DNA of 64,000 nucleotides from Lophius americanus (taxonomy: Eukaryota > Chordata > Actinopteri > Lophiiformes > Lophiidae): the NCBI GenBank assembly GCA_037951165.1, contig JBBDHG010000004.1:1321001-1385000 (forward strand). Direction: 5' to 3'. The position numbers and the translations under genes are program-made. Below the pieces are notes generated by a model. The model worked only from the letters and a program-made list of their open reading frames with translations. It was not told the DNA's origin and did not search any database. This document shows, in pieces, positions 1 through 12,305 of this stretch (the stretch's first letter is position 1; each line of letters opens with the position of its first letter).

Positions 1-73
1 CTCTCTTTGTCCTCTCCCCTCTATCCATCTCCTTTGACTCCACCATAGTTTGTATGTACAGGGAGCCGTCAAT

Positions 74-163
74 GCATGAGATAGAGGACAAACACCGCTC
101 CAGGAAGAGCTCAGGGACTCCCACCATGAACGGAGGGAAAGCTGTCAATCAGGACTCCACATA
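74..163 (+). CDS. Terminal coding exon of an unidentified gene
   Basis: An AG acceptor (tatgtacag) is followed by a short open reading frame that ends in TAG at about 161-163. The frame reads EPSMHEIEDKHRSRK followed by SSGTPTMNGGKAVNQDST and stop. The peptide is hydrophilic and rich in Ser, Thr, Lys and Arg, like the cytoplasmic tail of a channel, transporter or adapter. A typical untranslated stretch and a polyadenylation signal follow at 831. The upstream exons lie outside the window. I do not recognise the protein. The call rests on the acceptor, the open frame and the downstream 3'UTR. Confidence 0.5.
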
Positions 164-860
164 GCACCAGTGGGAGGAGCTTCCAGCAGGGGGGAGTGGC
201 TTCTTCCTGACTTAAAGGGAGGGGTCTTAGTAAAATCACATCAGCCCGAAATAGGCACTACGGTCCTCTCAAGGGATAAGGAGGGCCCTGCGACAGCTAT
301 TACTGTACAACCAAGACAACAAAAGTGAACACTTGCTTGTGAAAACATTTTAGATGAGTTGTTATGACAATTTTATGCAAAAAAGAGAAAAAGCTGTGAT
401 AAATTAAATGAATGGTGATCTCTCTCTTCATGCAAATGCAAACATTTATCATTTAGAATTTATGCTGTGAAAAAGGGAGCTTTAATGCATCATCTTCCAC
501 TTTCCTGCTTTGATTTCTTTTCTAAATGTTGATGCACTGTCATATGCTCTTTTGAGTTTTGGCGTCGGTTATAACTATAATATAATCATCATAACTAATC
601 CTTTGATTAGCAATTTACTTTGCTTTAATAAGAATAATTTTTCTTTAGAGACTAAAGAACGTTTTTTTTTATGGTTGTTTATTTCCATCTTGCACTGACA
701 CACTATCTGCTCTGGTGTGAGGGTGAGACTGAATGTATTTGATAGTTCTCTGTATTGGACTTGAATGAAAAAATGGAGTGCTTCGGTTGGGATGTACTGT
801 AATCTACACAGATGTGTACTGTATGTAACTAATAAACAGATAGGTCTTTTTCAAATAATC
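164..860 (+). other. Probable 3'UTR with polyadenylation signal
   Basis: Non-coding AT-rich sequence follows the TAG of the terminal exon. An AATAAA signal lies at 831-836, just after a GT-rich tract. No coding potential is seen between the stop and the signal. This is most simply the 3'UTR of the gene ending at 163. Confidence 0.45.
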
Positions 861-1430
861 TTAAATTACTTTCCTTATGCTTCTCTGCTCTGACCAGGCA
901 GGACTTAAACAGGAAATGTAATAGAAAGCATTTTAGTATGTCTTAACATAGGAATAACAAGCTGGTGCCACATCTCCGATTGGTACGGTTGCCATTATAG
1001 AAGTCTGACAAAGAAAGTAGTTAAAGTATGTATAAGTATAATTAAAAGGATAACTATTTTCATGTAGCTTCTATATACTCTTAATATTTGCAATGATTAT
1101 TAGGGTTCAAGTACATTTCAAGAGATGTTAAAAATGGCAAAGAATATTATTCTCTTTAAATTCTTAGAGGAAGATAATGACCAGAATCAGCACTTTGAGC
1201 CATGACCAAAAAAAGGCCATTTCACATTTTGCACCTCCAAAACCACAGATGCATTTTCAGCTAAAGGCTAATACAACAACTTTCAAAAAATAACTACAAC
1301 AGGCTTTAGGGCTCTTTTGACAAATCATGAAATAGGCATTGACTCTTGAGCAGGTTTAGCTGTTTTATCTAAGCTAGACTTAGACATACTTTATTGAGCC
1401 CAAATTGGGAAATTCCCTAACTAAGCCATT
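840..1430. other. Intergenic, no gene seen
   Basis: AT-rich sequence without a convincing ORF. Near 1387-1415 a phrase resembling a conserved teleost SINE/LINE block (actttattgagcccaaattg) directly precedes the LINE fragment. Nothing else is recognised. Confidence 0.4.
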
Positions 1431-2096
1431 TCCGTTCTTCACTCACCTTGAGTGATGCTGAAAAGCTGGTTCACGCGTTTGTCTCCTCCAGACTGGATTA
1501 CTGTAACGCACTTCTCATCTGGATCCCTGATAAAAGTCTTCAAAAACTACAATATGTTCAAAACAGTGCTGCAAACATCCTGATGAGAGTTCGTAACCAC
1601 GAACACATCACCCCCGTTCTAGATTCCCTTCATTGGCTTCCCATCTCCACCAGGATTGATTATAAGATCTCTCTCCTCACTCGCCAGTGCATCCATGGCA
1701 ACGCACCCCACTACCTAAAATACCTAATCACCCCACTGACCTCAACGCGATCCCTCCATTCTACCCACTCATACAACCGCCTCCTTCCCCGGACTGGGCT
1801 CAGCACCATGGGTGATCAGGCCTTCTGTTCTGCTGCCCCTCATCTGAGGAATGCCCTCCCTGACCTTCTGAGGGCTCCACAGACGACTGACACATTTAAA
1901 AAAAAGACTTAAAGCTTTCCTTTTTAGCAGAACCTATAACTTTAATTAACATTGCTGCTTTTTGGTCAGGTTTTTATATAGTTATTATTATTATTTTTTT
2001 TATTGATGCTTTTATCTGCTTTTACTTTGTAGCACATTGAGATTTGATCCAAATGTAAAGTGCGTTATAAATTAAATGTATTATTATTATTATTAT
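1431..2096 (+). mobile_element. LINE (L2/Rex-like non-LTR retrotransposon) 3' fragment
   Basis: The frame from about 1431 to 1912 encodes the C-terminal part of a non-LTR reverse transcriptase. It carries the typical block SSRLDYCNALL, then LQYVQNSAA, LHWLPI and a C-terminal DTFKK. An extra A in the A-run near 1900 shifts the frame. Removing one base would restore the usual FKKRL-type ending, so the copy is inactive. The 3' non-coding end is about 180 bp and finishes in (ATT)n at about 2080-2096. The last 65 bp recur at 17.56 kb and 38.19 kb. The 5' part of the element is missing. The exact clade (L2, CR1 or Rex1) cannot be fixed by eye. Confidence 0.85.
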
Positions 2097-2099
2097 AAG

Positions 2100-3680
2100 C
2101 AATCATGAGGATGAATGTTTTTGTAGGGCTCACAATGAAGATGTGGGTGGAATTGATTTCATATTTGTTTTATTTTCTTGTGAAAGCATCAGAGATTAGT
2201 CAGCACTGGTGGACAGGGTGCATGACTGTTTGAGAATAACCTGACTTACGCATATTTTCATAGTTAGGTCACAATCACTTTTCATCATAATGGAAACAGA
2301 AAGTGTCAGAGGGAGAACCTAGTTCATCTGGGCTTAGTCACATTAGGAGAGGAACTTAATGTTTGGTTTCTCTGGCTCAATAATCCACATGTTGTCCATG
2401 TCGCCTGCTTTTGTGACCCAAGGAATGAGCCATTTTGCTGCATTTTGAAGGGATGCCTCTTTTTTCATAAATAAACATGCTGACAGGGCTGTCTGTATAA
2501 ACAAGGTGAACTGACTGGGGCACCACATGTCAAGTGTACTCATAACTCATTTCTAACCCCCTACTAGTTTTTTCTAACTCAGGAAGTTCTACATTTGCTC
2601 CATGAAAAGGGCACTGCAGCCAGTTTCACAATGACCTGGGGTGTTATAAGGCCAGGGTTGATGGTGTTTTCGTTATTAAAGTTGGTGTACAGCCAAGCCT
2701 GTTAAAGAAAGTGAAAAATGGAATAACAGAAGGCAAGACAAAGCATGACTATCGCATGATTGTAAGAGTTGATGTAAACTTCATTTTATTTTGAAGTGAG
2801 CGATTGTTTTGTTTTTGGGGAGTATTTTTATGCACTGTTACAACGATCAGTATTTTTATTGAAAGTTTATACAGCTCTGCTGTATTTGGTTGGAAATCAT
2901 AGGCTAAATTGGTGGTATGTAAAGTAAATAGCACACATTCAATTGCACAGAGCAAACTGCAGTGACACATCATCTATATAGTTTAGGAGGGTGTGAATTA
3001 CCTGCAAGAGCTAACGGTAGAATAGTTCAACTTCCACATTACCTGCACCATAACACTGACACAGTACAAAACACACGATACTAAAAGTCAGCAGGCAAGA
3101 CCAGCATATATCGTAGGTATGTTTTTTATAGAGGTTTCTAATGGTGCAAATGAGATACATATGGACTTAAAGCAATGCATGAAATTGGATGTTCTTGATT
3201 TCGGCTGTTGACAGCAGAAGGAGAGGATTTGAGAGAGGGATAAGTAAAGGGAGGAGTTAAAAAAAGAGAATTTAAGAGAGTAGTGAATACGAGCACTTTC
3301 GGCAGATTTTCAATGCGTGAAATGGAGAGCAAAGGTGTTGGCTGTATGTGATATTAAGTATAATTTATTGATTTTATGTTTGCAGATGATTTCACTACAT
3401 TGAATCACACTAATATATGCATTATGAATTGTGAGATGAAATAATAAAATATGCATTGATAATACAATTCAAAATGATATTAGTGATTGTTTAAGAATAA
3501 AAACTATGTTATCAAAACCTTTTACCTCCGCATTGATTGATTTAATGTGTTGTCAATCATGCAATCTTTTTTTTTTTAAATCGTCAATCTGCAACTACAG
3601 GAGAAGCCGCAGGCAATCTAAATCCATCAATACGGATTTCTGAGCAGTTCACATTCCAAAAATCCAATACATTTTCCTCC
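2100..3680. other. Intergenic, no gene seen
   Basis: AT-rich sequence with only short chance ORFs of 60-75 codons. These lack recognisable domains or convincing splice signals. Confidence 0.4.
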
Positions 3681-3686
3681 ATTAAT

Positions 3687-3977
3687 TCACCCAGGGTGAT
3701 TTATCATCTCACAAGCCCCTAAATCCGCTGTCATTTTGGGATTGTTCTCCTTCGCACTTAATTCTTCAGTTGTCATGGAAACAAGACCCTTGCGGTCCAC
3801 AAGGAGAATGAGGAAGAGGAAGTGGAGTAGAATGATGAAGGCTCCACTCATTTGCAGGACATGGCTTCTCCTCTGCAGGAGCATCAGAAGTGGAGGAAGG
3901 AGAGAGGGAGGGAATGCACTCTGTTCTATTTCATAGTTTTCTTCACTTACAGGAAACATCTGAGAAGTGTGCGTCAT
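3687..3977 (-). CDS. Possible small membrane-protein ORF or exon (uncertain)
   Basis: A 96-codon frame contains one strongly hydrophobic stretch (AFIILLHFLFLILLV, about residues 45-60) followed by a charged segment (VDRKGL). It is preceded by a Glu-rich stretch and ends in a stop. A single-pass membrane protein would look like this, but so could a chance ORF. The same DNA is partly open on the other strand. A GTAAGT-like string lies inside the frame, so part of it could be intron. I recognise no family. Confidence 0.15.
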   Translation of the reverse strand: MTHTSQMFPVSEENYEIEQSAFPPSLLPPLLMLLQRRSHVLQMSGAFIILLHFLFLILLVDRKGLVSMTTEELSAKENNPKMTADLGACEMINHPG

Positions 3978-4684
3978 TGAACTTTAATTTATATGTACTC
4001 CCAATACGATAAAGAAAGAATTGAGTTTAACAAAGAGAAGAAGCACAAAAAGAAAGATGGAGGCAAAGACATATTGGAAAATAGATACAAAGTTTGCCAT
4101 ATCCTGCATCACTTTGAAGTTTTTTTTCTTATTCTCCCTGTCAGTGAAGTAAAGTCTGAAGCAACATTCGGAGCAATCCAACCAATAGTTGTAACATTTC
4201 AACATCTCGGCAAATACTGAAAATTAGCTTTTGCAATTTATAGCAGGAAGATAGACACATCTTTCATATTAAATATATGAATAATATATATAATGTTAAA
4301 CTTTCTTTATCACTTTTGTTAAACACAGTACAAACATAAAGTACAACAATGTGACATTATCTACATCTGCATTTGTCCCATCCCCAAGGAGCAGTGGGCA
4401 GCCCTTGCAAAGCTTTTAAGGAACAATGATGGTGATCTGATGGGTGATTCCTTTAATTATACAATATAATTTCAGTAAAAATAAATCATCAAGGCAAGTC
4501 AAAAGCTGAAGTACATTTTGAACAATGATTGGATACAGTACCCAGTGAAAAGTAGGACTAGACCTTTACTCATGTCCAATAAGAGACAATGCAATTTGGT
4601 CTGGAGCCAGAGAAGGATTTGAAAACAAATGAAGTCAGATTTTGAATTTGATTCTGGGAGTGACAAAATGCCACAATACCTGAG

Positions 4685-4800
4685 GGTAAGTGTGAGTATA
4701 AATGAATGTCCTGTGATGAACAGGTGACATGTCCAATTTTGGCAGGGATAGGCTGCAGCCCCCCTCCAACATCCTTATACAGGATTAGCGGTTACTATTA
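4685..4800 (+). repeat. Degraded teleost interspersed repeat, 3' part
   Basis: The text 'cctgtgatgaacaggtgacatgtcc ... gggataggctgcagccccc ... aggattagcggttac' matches the recurring 3' half of a common fish interspersed repeat whose 5' half appears near 7.3 kb and 23.9 kb. It has many substitutions. Recognised from general experience of fish genomes, not from a search. Confidence 0.5.
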
Positions 4801-5639
4801 ATGAAAGGATCAATCAACTAATTAACAGTTCAAAATGTCAATCTGCTGGATGTGAGAGCGAAAATGTAATAATGTAAGTTAATACATTTTAGCTGTGATT
4901 GATTATTCAATCAATATATTCTTGAATACCAAACCAGATGTCTCAGGACTTCTCCATTAATCATTTTATTCAACAAACTGTCCACCACCCTGGCTCAGCA
5001 CACAGTAAAAATATGGTTCATCATTCTTCCCTCTCAGTCTACCTCTTTTCTGTGCTGTTGTTTTGATTCTGGTCTGTGCTACTGGGACTTTACTTGTTTC
5101 TCTTCTCTTGTCCTCCCACCGAGAGTATAAGGGAACACCTCCTCAAAAGCGAGGCATTCAGTTTTACTCATTAAAAATAATTGGTCTCTGTTCAATTAAA
5201 GCTGAGTGATGCTCCTTTGATCTCGCTGGCTCGGTGTTTCTATCTGCATCTTTTACATCCAAATATGCCGCTCTGAGCTGCTTCATGTCGTGCATTATTG
5301 TTCCCTATGTATTTAGATCACTTAGATGAGGTGGGGCTGTCCTGCACTCAGAAGATAGTACAAAAAAAGATATAAGTAGTATAAAAGTTCATGTATAGTG
5401 CACACGTGCAATTATACGCACACACACACTATTCTACTCACCCTCATACACTCCTATTGAATAAGCTCTGCAGTGTGAGCATGTTAATGCGCTTGCAGTG
5501 GTTCCTATTACATACTGAATCCCATGAGCAGAAAGGATTCTAAGCCAAGCTTTGACTGCAGTCGTGCTCTATCACGACTTTCCCTTGTTTTAACAATATA
5601 TACACTCTCTCAGTCCATTTCCCCCCAGTTGAACATTTT

Positions 5640-5880
5640 ACCGTAGATTTAAAAAAAAACATTAAAATAAAAATAACAGTATCCTGCTGGCAGCTACAGT
5701 TGCCAGCAGGATACTGTTATTTTAACTATATATCTACTGTAAGAAACCAGTATACTGCTGTAAAACTATTGCAGCTTTACATAAATCCATTATATTGTAG
5801 TAAAATACTGGCAAGCATGATACTGTTATTTTACAGTATACCTACTGTTGTTTAAAGCAGTATATTACTGTGCATTTCAA
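5640..5880. repeat. Palindrome-rich repeat block with a perfect 23-bp hairpin
   Basis: Arms at 5670-5692 and 5701-5723 are exact reverse complements (23 bp), with loop gctacagt. Degenerate copies of the same words (tactgttattttacagtata, tactggcaagca) continue to about 5870. This looks like a small non-autonomous palindromic repeat or MITE-like block. Confidence 0.6.
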
Positions 5881-7014
5881 TGATATAGAAAATCCCTGAA
5901 AATGATGAAAATGAAAAGATATGAACTTACATTAGGCTTCCATTAACTTTAGTGCAGTATCACATAAAAGTATTTGTTGTCAAATCTAATCTATAAAAAC
6001 ACCATTCGTTATAACTATTACAGATGGACAATGACACATTTATTAAAGACACTGCATCAAACACAATCTGTCGCTTAAAAATTCAAGTAATGAGTTCTTG
6101 TAAAATACAATCTCAAAGAACAATAATTCAGGTCTAACAAGTTCCTAAAAAATTGCTACCCCCATGCATTCTTAATGTACCCTGTCCTCAGTATCGATTT
6201 TCCCTGAGGTTTTATCATGTGTGATAGAAAATCAGTAAATAAGAATAAACAAGAACACACCTTGAACGAAGCAACTGAAATGAAATATGAAGAACAAACA
6301 ACGCTGGGAGTCCTCTCCAGAATGAGAACAGACACATCTGGTTACCACAGATGCTGAATACCTGAAAAAATAAAAATCTGTATCAGGGATGCTTTTTAGA
6401 ATTTTCATGTTTTTAGCTATATTTTTCTGTCAGTAGAATTTCATCAAAATGATAGAAAAGCATGTTTTCACTAAGACATCGCTCCAGTATAATTGACATT
6501 ATGAAGAATGATGTTGGTGGGGCTGCACAGCAGCAACTATCAATACTCAACTTGGAGAAGATCCTGTTTTAATGCAAAAATGATCATCAACAAAACATGG
6601 AAAGCATCGTACTATAACGGCATACCATTAAACTGCAAATTTTCTGTCTTGACAGGAATGTGCTGGTTGCATTGTGGACTATTCCTCTGTGAAAAGCAGG
6701 GGTGTGGAAGTGGGTTTCTGGGCTACATAGAGCCCAACTCAAAGTCTGCAAGGGTTTTCATAGGGGTGGTCACATTACGATTCCCAGTTACTGCCTTTTC
6801 TGGACGAGCCTCCAGATCTTCAAAGGCACATCCCCAAACCTGCCAGGCCTTTGTTCTCTTCTCGGGTTTGATACCAATGAAACCCCTAAAAGTGTGTTAA
6901 TAGAGAAAGCACATAACATATTAAGTGTGGTAAATAAAGATTATTTCAGAACCACATACGATTCTGTTTTTTGCTTGTGACAGTATGTGAGTTGTCTTTA
7001 TTTCTTTGAGACAT

Positions 7015-7170
7015 TAGGAAACCAGCGTATCTCAAGGTTTCAACAAGTCCAATTTAAGACATTTTAAGACCGTTAGGTAAGGAATTTAAGACCCATTTCA
7101 CCTCTATTTAAGAGCACTATAAACGCAATCTAAGACCTATTTCACGCCATACTGGCAAGAAAGTATTAAG
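7015..7170. repeat. Repeat built on 'tttaagac' words
   Basis: The word tttaagac and close variants (catttaagacc, aatttaagaccc, atctaagacc) recur about six times in 120 bp, ending in 'cctatttcacg'. It lies just 3' of the hAT-like gene relic. This combination may be part of that element, but the link is inferred from proximity. Confidence 0.4.
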
Positions 7171-7304
7171 AATATGAAAGAAATTCAGAACCCCAGGCTT
7201 AACTGCAAAGTATATCAATGTATTCAGTGAAACAAAAAATTCTTCAAGCAGTTTTTTTCCAGTCTTTGTTCAAGGTTTTCAGTGTTAAATAAAAAATGTA
7301 TTAA

Positions 7305-7445
7305 TTAGTGCTGCTACCTCACAGCAAGAAGGTACCAGGTTCGAAACCGAGTCTGTCGGCCTTTCTGAGAGACTCGGAAAGGCCGGAGTTCTCTTTGGGA
7401 ACATGCCACTGTTCAGGCTCACAATACCTAGTCTTTAATGAGAGT
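7305..7445 (+). repeat. SINE-like interspersed repeat fragment
   Basis: Contains 'gctgctacctcacagcaagaaggtaccaggttcgaaacc', which resembles the tRNA-like B-box region of common fish SINE-type repeats (ggttcgaaacc). A degraded 'ggagttctctttgggaacatgcc' follows. A fuller copy lies at about 23.93-24.18 kb. Confidence 0.55.
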
Positions 7446-7462
7446 GTACACATTAATTATAC

Positions 7463-9205
7463 CTAATCAGTTATGACAAGGGTTGTGATGACAATATAAA
7501 TCATTACCTTGATTAGCTTAGCCAAGTCTCTGCTGAGGAAAAGCATCCCATGGTCATCTGTTTGATACCTCTTTAAAAAGGGTTTGAAGGTCCTGCCAAC
7601 AGATACGTAGAACTGTATCTTGGCAAAGACGGGTTGGTCTTTCATGGCTGTTTCTATTGTATCAAAGGATTGTATCCTATTATCCCAGGGTTTGGAAGTT
7701 TCTTGCTTGTCACTGTATTCATATACTGCTGAAGAAGTGGCCAGACTTTAAAAGCCCTCTCTGCAAGAGGCACGTTCTCAATCCACTGATGACCACAAAA
7801 GGATAAAGGGAAGATGGTGGATTTGGTGACACTACTGTAGTCTTCTCTCCTTGCTGTGTCATTGTGGAACAGTGTGTGCATGGCTCTCAAAAGTTTGTCC
7901 AGCTGCCAAGTGGCAAATCCTTTTTTAAGGGCATTATTTAATGAATGCAGTGTACAGACCCCCACAAAAACAGCCTGAGCACCTCCATACTGTTCTGCAT
8001 GGTCTTGTGGAAAAGTTCCAAAAACTTTAAATTCACATTAGACCCATCCATTGAGATCAACACCAGGTTGCTGAGGTTAAGTTGGCCAACACACTCCTGA
8101 GAAGAAAAATCAATAAAAATCAATAATTCATTTATTTACAAATCATGGCAGTTTGCCCTTCTCTTGTTCAAGTCATTGTATGAGTCTTATTCTCTTACCT
8201 CTGGTATTATATCTAGTATTATGTTGCTGATAATCAATGGATGTTAACAGAGAGATTTACATATTGTTGTTAATTTTTTTGGCATGTTATGTTCAACAAC
8301 CAATTTTCCAAGTTTGCCCTGCATAGCTTTTTTATCCTAAGTGGTCTTTACAGTGGCAATCAGCCTCCTCACATTGTTCTAGCGCTGAGAACTAACTCTC
8401 CTGCTAGATTGCTCCTAAATTGACAACCTAGTACTGGTCAAATTGTGTGCGGTAGAAAGTCACTACAATAACTGTCCTTTCAAAAATGGGTGAACTAGTA
8501 TATGCAACAAAAAAGATTATTAGTATTTGACAAATATATATAATAATACATATTATGGTGATAGTAAATACTAGGCAATGCTTGATTATAAAACATTTAA
8601 ATCATTTGACACAATTAATGTGTTTCAGTATGTCTGGAGCTGTTGCATGTCCCATAAATTGGGACCCGAGGTACCTTGACTGGACCTGTTTGCCTTCCCA
8701 GAACTGTACGTGCAGGTCCATCTGCTTGCTGTTTGTCGTCTCTTTCAGACTTTCATTGAACATGAGCACGATTGGACCCTTGACTCTGGAGATCAGGTCC
8801 TTCTTCATGAAATCCGCTAAACCAAATAACCTGATGTAGGCAGTTTTGTTTCGTCCACATGTGAAGGTTTTCGCTATGTCCGAATCCGGGAACATTTTCT
8901 TAAAAAGTTCATCAATGTCGTCATTGCTGGTTTATGACGGATGGTTCGGTGTGTGAAGTCCAGAGCACCTCAGCTTTTAGCGTTGGTGTAGCTCTCGGCG
9001 CTGTCCTGAGGTCGATTGGTGTTGATACTCTAGGTCCAGACATGGAACAAAACAAACGTTTGTTGCTGGTTTTTAAAAACGCTTTATGCTTTTCGTATTT
9101 GGCATGCGACTCAAGAGAAGTGATGCCCAGTGTGCCAAGTTTCCGATTTTTCTTTTGCCGAAGTTGCAGTGGGCTTCAAAAAGGTTTCCAGGCAGCGGCT
9201 TCAAC
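7463..9205 (-). pseudogene. hAT-like transposase-derived gene relic
   Basis: Minus-strand segments read in order as one protein. 9200-8935 holds an N-terminal region resembling a BED/zinc-finger type start (HAKYEKHKAFLKTSNKR). 8895-8602 holds a core (FPDSDIAKTF, ESLKETTNSKQMDLHVQFWE, SQFMGHATAPD). 8100-7938 continues with ECVGQLNLSNLVLISMDGSN, 7965-7654 with LHSLNNALKKGFA, FHNDTARREDY and NVPLAERAFKVWP, and 7645-7500 with KPFLKRYQTDDHG. The order matches a transposase-like protein family widespread in fish genomes. A stop (near 8937) and frame changes separate the segments, so it is broken. A polypyrimidine tract and tctcag acceptor at about 8102 suggest a real intron (about 480 bp) between core segments. 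The hAT assignment is from memory of the family. Confidence 0.65.
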
Positions 9206-9249
9206 CTCGCACTAAATTGTCTGTCCTCTAACCATAAATGATAATTCCA

Positions 9250-11800
9250 TACAAAATTTCAAGGACAGCAATGCATTCCAGTTACTGATCCAAACAGGGA
9301 CATTTTAATATTATTCAATAATGTATTGGTATTTTTGAAGTTAAGAATATATTTCAGAATTCTCAAACATGGTGTTTGTTCTCATATAGAGAATGGTAAA
9401 AAGAGAGAGAGCTGGAGTCAAAAACATGTAGTATGAGTAGACAATCGGCCTGAATCCATTGATATACCTAAAAGCACATGCCAGCTTCAACTTCAACTCG
9501 TCCTGACAAGCAACGAGTGGAGGAACAAACCAGAGAAACTGATTCAAACACAGCTCATAGTAAATGACAATTCAACATTCCTCAAAACATTTGGGACGAG
9601 GAACATGTCCAAACAATATTTAAGAGTAGCAGAGGACTTTGCGCAAACTAGTGTTCTTGCAGCGTCCTCTTGGTTTTACAAATTGCACACAGTTATGAGG
9701 CTTGGTTGATGTCTTCACATATGACATGGCTTACTTTGATGATTATCCAACATCCAGTTTTGACTTAATCACCAGCAACTGATGAAGAAAACGATTAAAG
9801 TCAATGTCCAGATCAGTATGAAATATGGGCATTAGGCATAACTTTTTTACATTAAGTATCATAAGTTGCAGTTATCATTCTGCTGCAAATCATTACCTCC
9901 CACAACTTATGATAGCAAAGTAATTACATTAATGGAGGGGCACAATAAATCAGTAATTTATGAAATAGATTTAGACAGACAGAGAAACTGGCAGAATGAT
10001 TGACAAGGAGACGGTCAGGTTGATAATGAGACAGACTAACTGACTGACAAAGAGATTGCCTGATAGACAAAGACAATATAATGCCCAATTTATTAAAAAT
10101 GTAATCCCACGGCCATGAAAATCAAATAAACATCGACACTTTGCATGTTTTATGACTAAGACCAAATCGTATTCATTCCAGTGAGAATGCTAGCTAATCG
10201 AAAACGTTAGCATGTGTGCTAGAAGATCCTGGATCCTGCTGTAGATCCGGGATCCTGCTGTGTGATGAGACAAGCAGCCTCACAGCATGTGGTGCTCCGC
10301 AGGGTGGCGCGTTCAAGTGCTGAAGTCAGACTGAAGTAAACAGTGTTCTTCTTGTTATTCGACCTTCCAGCATCAATAAAAATCACCGATCTGCAATATT
10401 TCAAAGCTATTTTTAATGGATTTTTATCATTATCTATGTACTAAATGAGAGAATGCACCAAGATTCTGCTCTGATGAAAAATAGGTAGACTCTGAAAAAG
10501 GAACAAAATACTATATCATACTGTAAAATATCAAAGTAGCCTGCTGTTAATATTTTGTTCTTGACATTAACATTATATTGTATTTGCAAAAAAAAGGTGT
10601 AGATTGCTGCAAAAATCTGCTTTATTGTTATAGTAATTTGTTGTATTATGTCTTATTCTTTCTACTCTCTTCCAATTTGATAGAGTCTGTTTGCTGCATC
10701 TTACATCTACTCTTATTCTCTTTCCTTAATATCTGTTCCATGCTCAGTTGATCCAAACAGTTCCTACGGGAGCTCATACCTAAATTTTCTTCTGAATCCA
10801 ACTTTAAAAAACCTGAACACTAGTAATTAATATAATCTCTAATGTCTTCACCTGCTGATGAAAATCGATTTACATTATTTACTAACGGTCATTGTGTGTG
10901 TCATCGCATTACAGTTTGATACTCTGTACTGCATTTTTCTGTCAATGAAAGTCTCGCTAATTTTCCATCCCCTTGACTTTGTGCTGGGTTTAGGATTTGC
11001 CATCCACAAACCCACGACAGACTAAATTAGCGGACAAGACAAGGGAAGTTGTCATTACAGAGTGGACAAGTTGTGACATTACTTCAATTAACTTCTTTGT
11101 CTGCTTTGTTCGGCTTATGGAATAAGTTGTAGTAAAGATCTAAAATACTTCAATAAATGTTCTTCAGAAGCAAATTATTGATGTTTGTAAAAGTACAGCT
11201 ATAATGTCACATGAAAGTCAATTATTTCGATTACTTCCAGTCTGCCTCAGGCCTCCATCGCTATACTGTCATCCTGTCGTTGCCGCCGATGTCCTGTTTT
11301 ATGTCTGAGTCTTTTGTACTGTCAGATGTTTGTATGTTGAGTGCTCTGTTGTTGTTTGATGGTTTTCAAGGAAACATACTTTTGTTTATCTTTATACTGT
11401 GTTTGTGGTGGAATGACAATAAAAGTTGGACCTCTTACTGGAGTTAAGGAATCTATTTTATGATTGTTCTGGTTTTAGTGAGATTGACTTTGCTTGGTTG
11501 TTTGCATCTTTGAGTCATTAGCCTAAATGAATGCAAGAATCAAGACACACAAAAAAACGTTGTTCAAGATGTTACAGTAACAGTATAGCATTTATTTTAT
11601 TTTTATCGGAGGCCTCTACAATGTGCTTTGCTACTGTGCTACTTGCAGGAGTGCTCAGCCGTGTAATTACATGTGATGTCACAAGGCATATTTTAATGCA
11701 TTGCATCACCTCCAGACATGTGTGAGGGAATAAGTAAAAGCAAAATATGAGCAGCACACACAAGGAAATGCAAAACCAAAGACATATCGGGCAAAATATA
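9250..11800. other. Intergenic, no gene seen
   Basis: No convincing coding exon on either strand. A short tandem duplication of 'ggatcctgctgt' lies at 10228-10262. The rest is AT-rich single-copy-looking sequence. Confidence 0.4.
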
Positions 11801-11805
11801 GAGGC

Positions 11806-11811
11806 TTTATT
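11806..11811 (-). terminator. Candidate polyadenylation signal for the somatostatin gene
   Basis: tttatt on the plus strand gives AATAAA on the minus strand, about 500 bp after the somatostatin stop codon. It is a plausible end for that transcript. Other tttatt strings occur near 11.59 kb. Confidence 0.4.
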
Positions 11812-12305
11812 TTAGTAGTGAATGGATGTTTGTAAAGTAGTATTGCTTTGTTATTGAACACTGAAGGTCAGTTGGAAACCTCAACCCACTGCAGCCCTTT
11901 CTTCATTCATCTGTTTTTAACAAAGTTAAGAGAAAATAAAGCCTGCTGACTATTTCAATAATAGTATAAGGGTTCTTTTAGTTAAATCTTTTCACCATAA
12001 TAAGTAGAGTCTCACAGCAATGTTTCCATTTAAGTGTACTTTAAGACTATCAGTTGTCGGGTAATGGAGACATGCAAAATACAGAAGATCAACCATGTTG
12101 AAGCTCACCACTCTGAACTGTTTAAAGATTACTGAGAAGCGTGAAACTTAACATTGATGTGAAGACTTGTCTGACACTGCACTTATGTCTGCCAACTGCT
12201 GCTATAGCCAAACATGACATTTATGGGATATGTTTTATGATCACAAATGGATGGAAGGTTGAACAAGTGAAGCTGTCTTGTGGTTCCATCTCAGTGAGAC
12301 TGAGG

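Noticed and set aside
6508..6900. 130-codon plus-strand ORF
   Set aside because: No family features; lies in a repeat-rich stretch and uses no recognisable motif.
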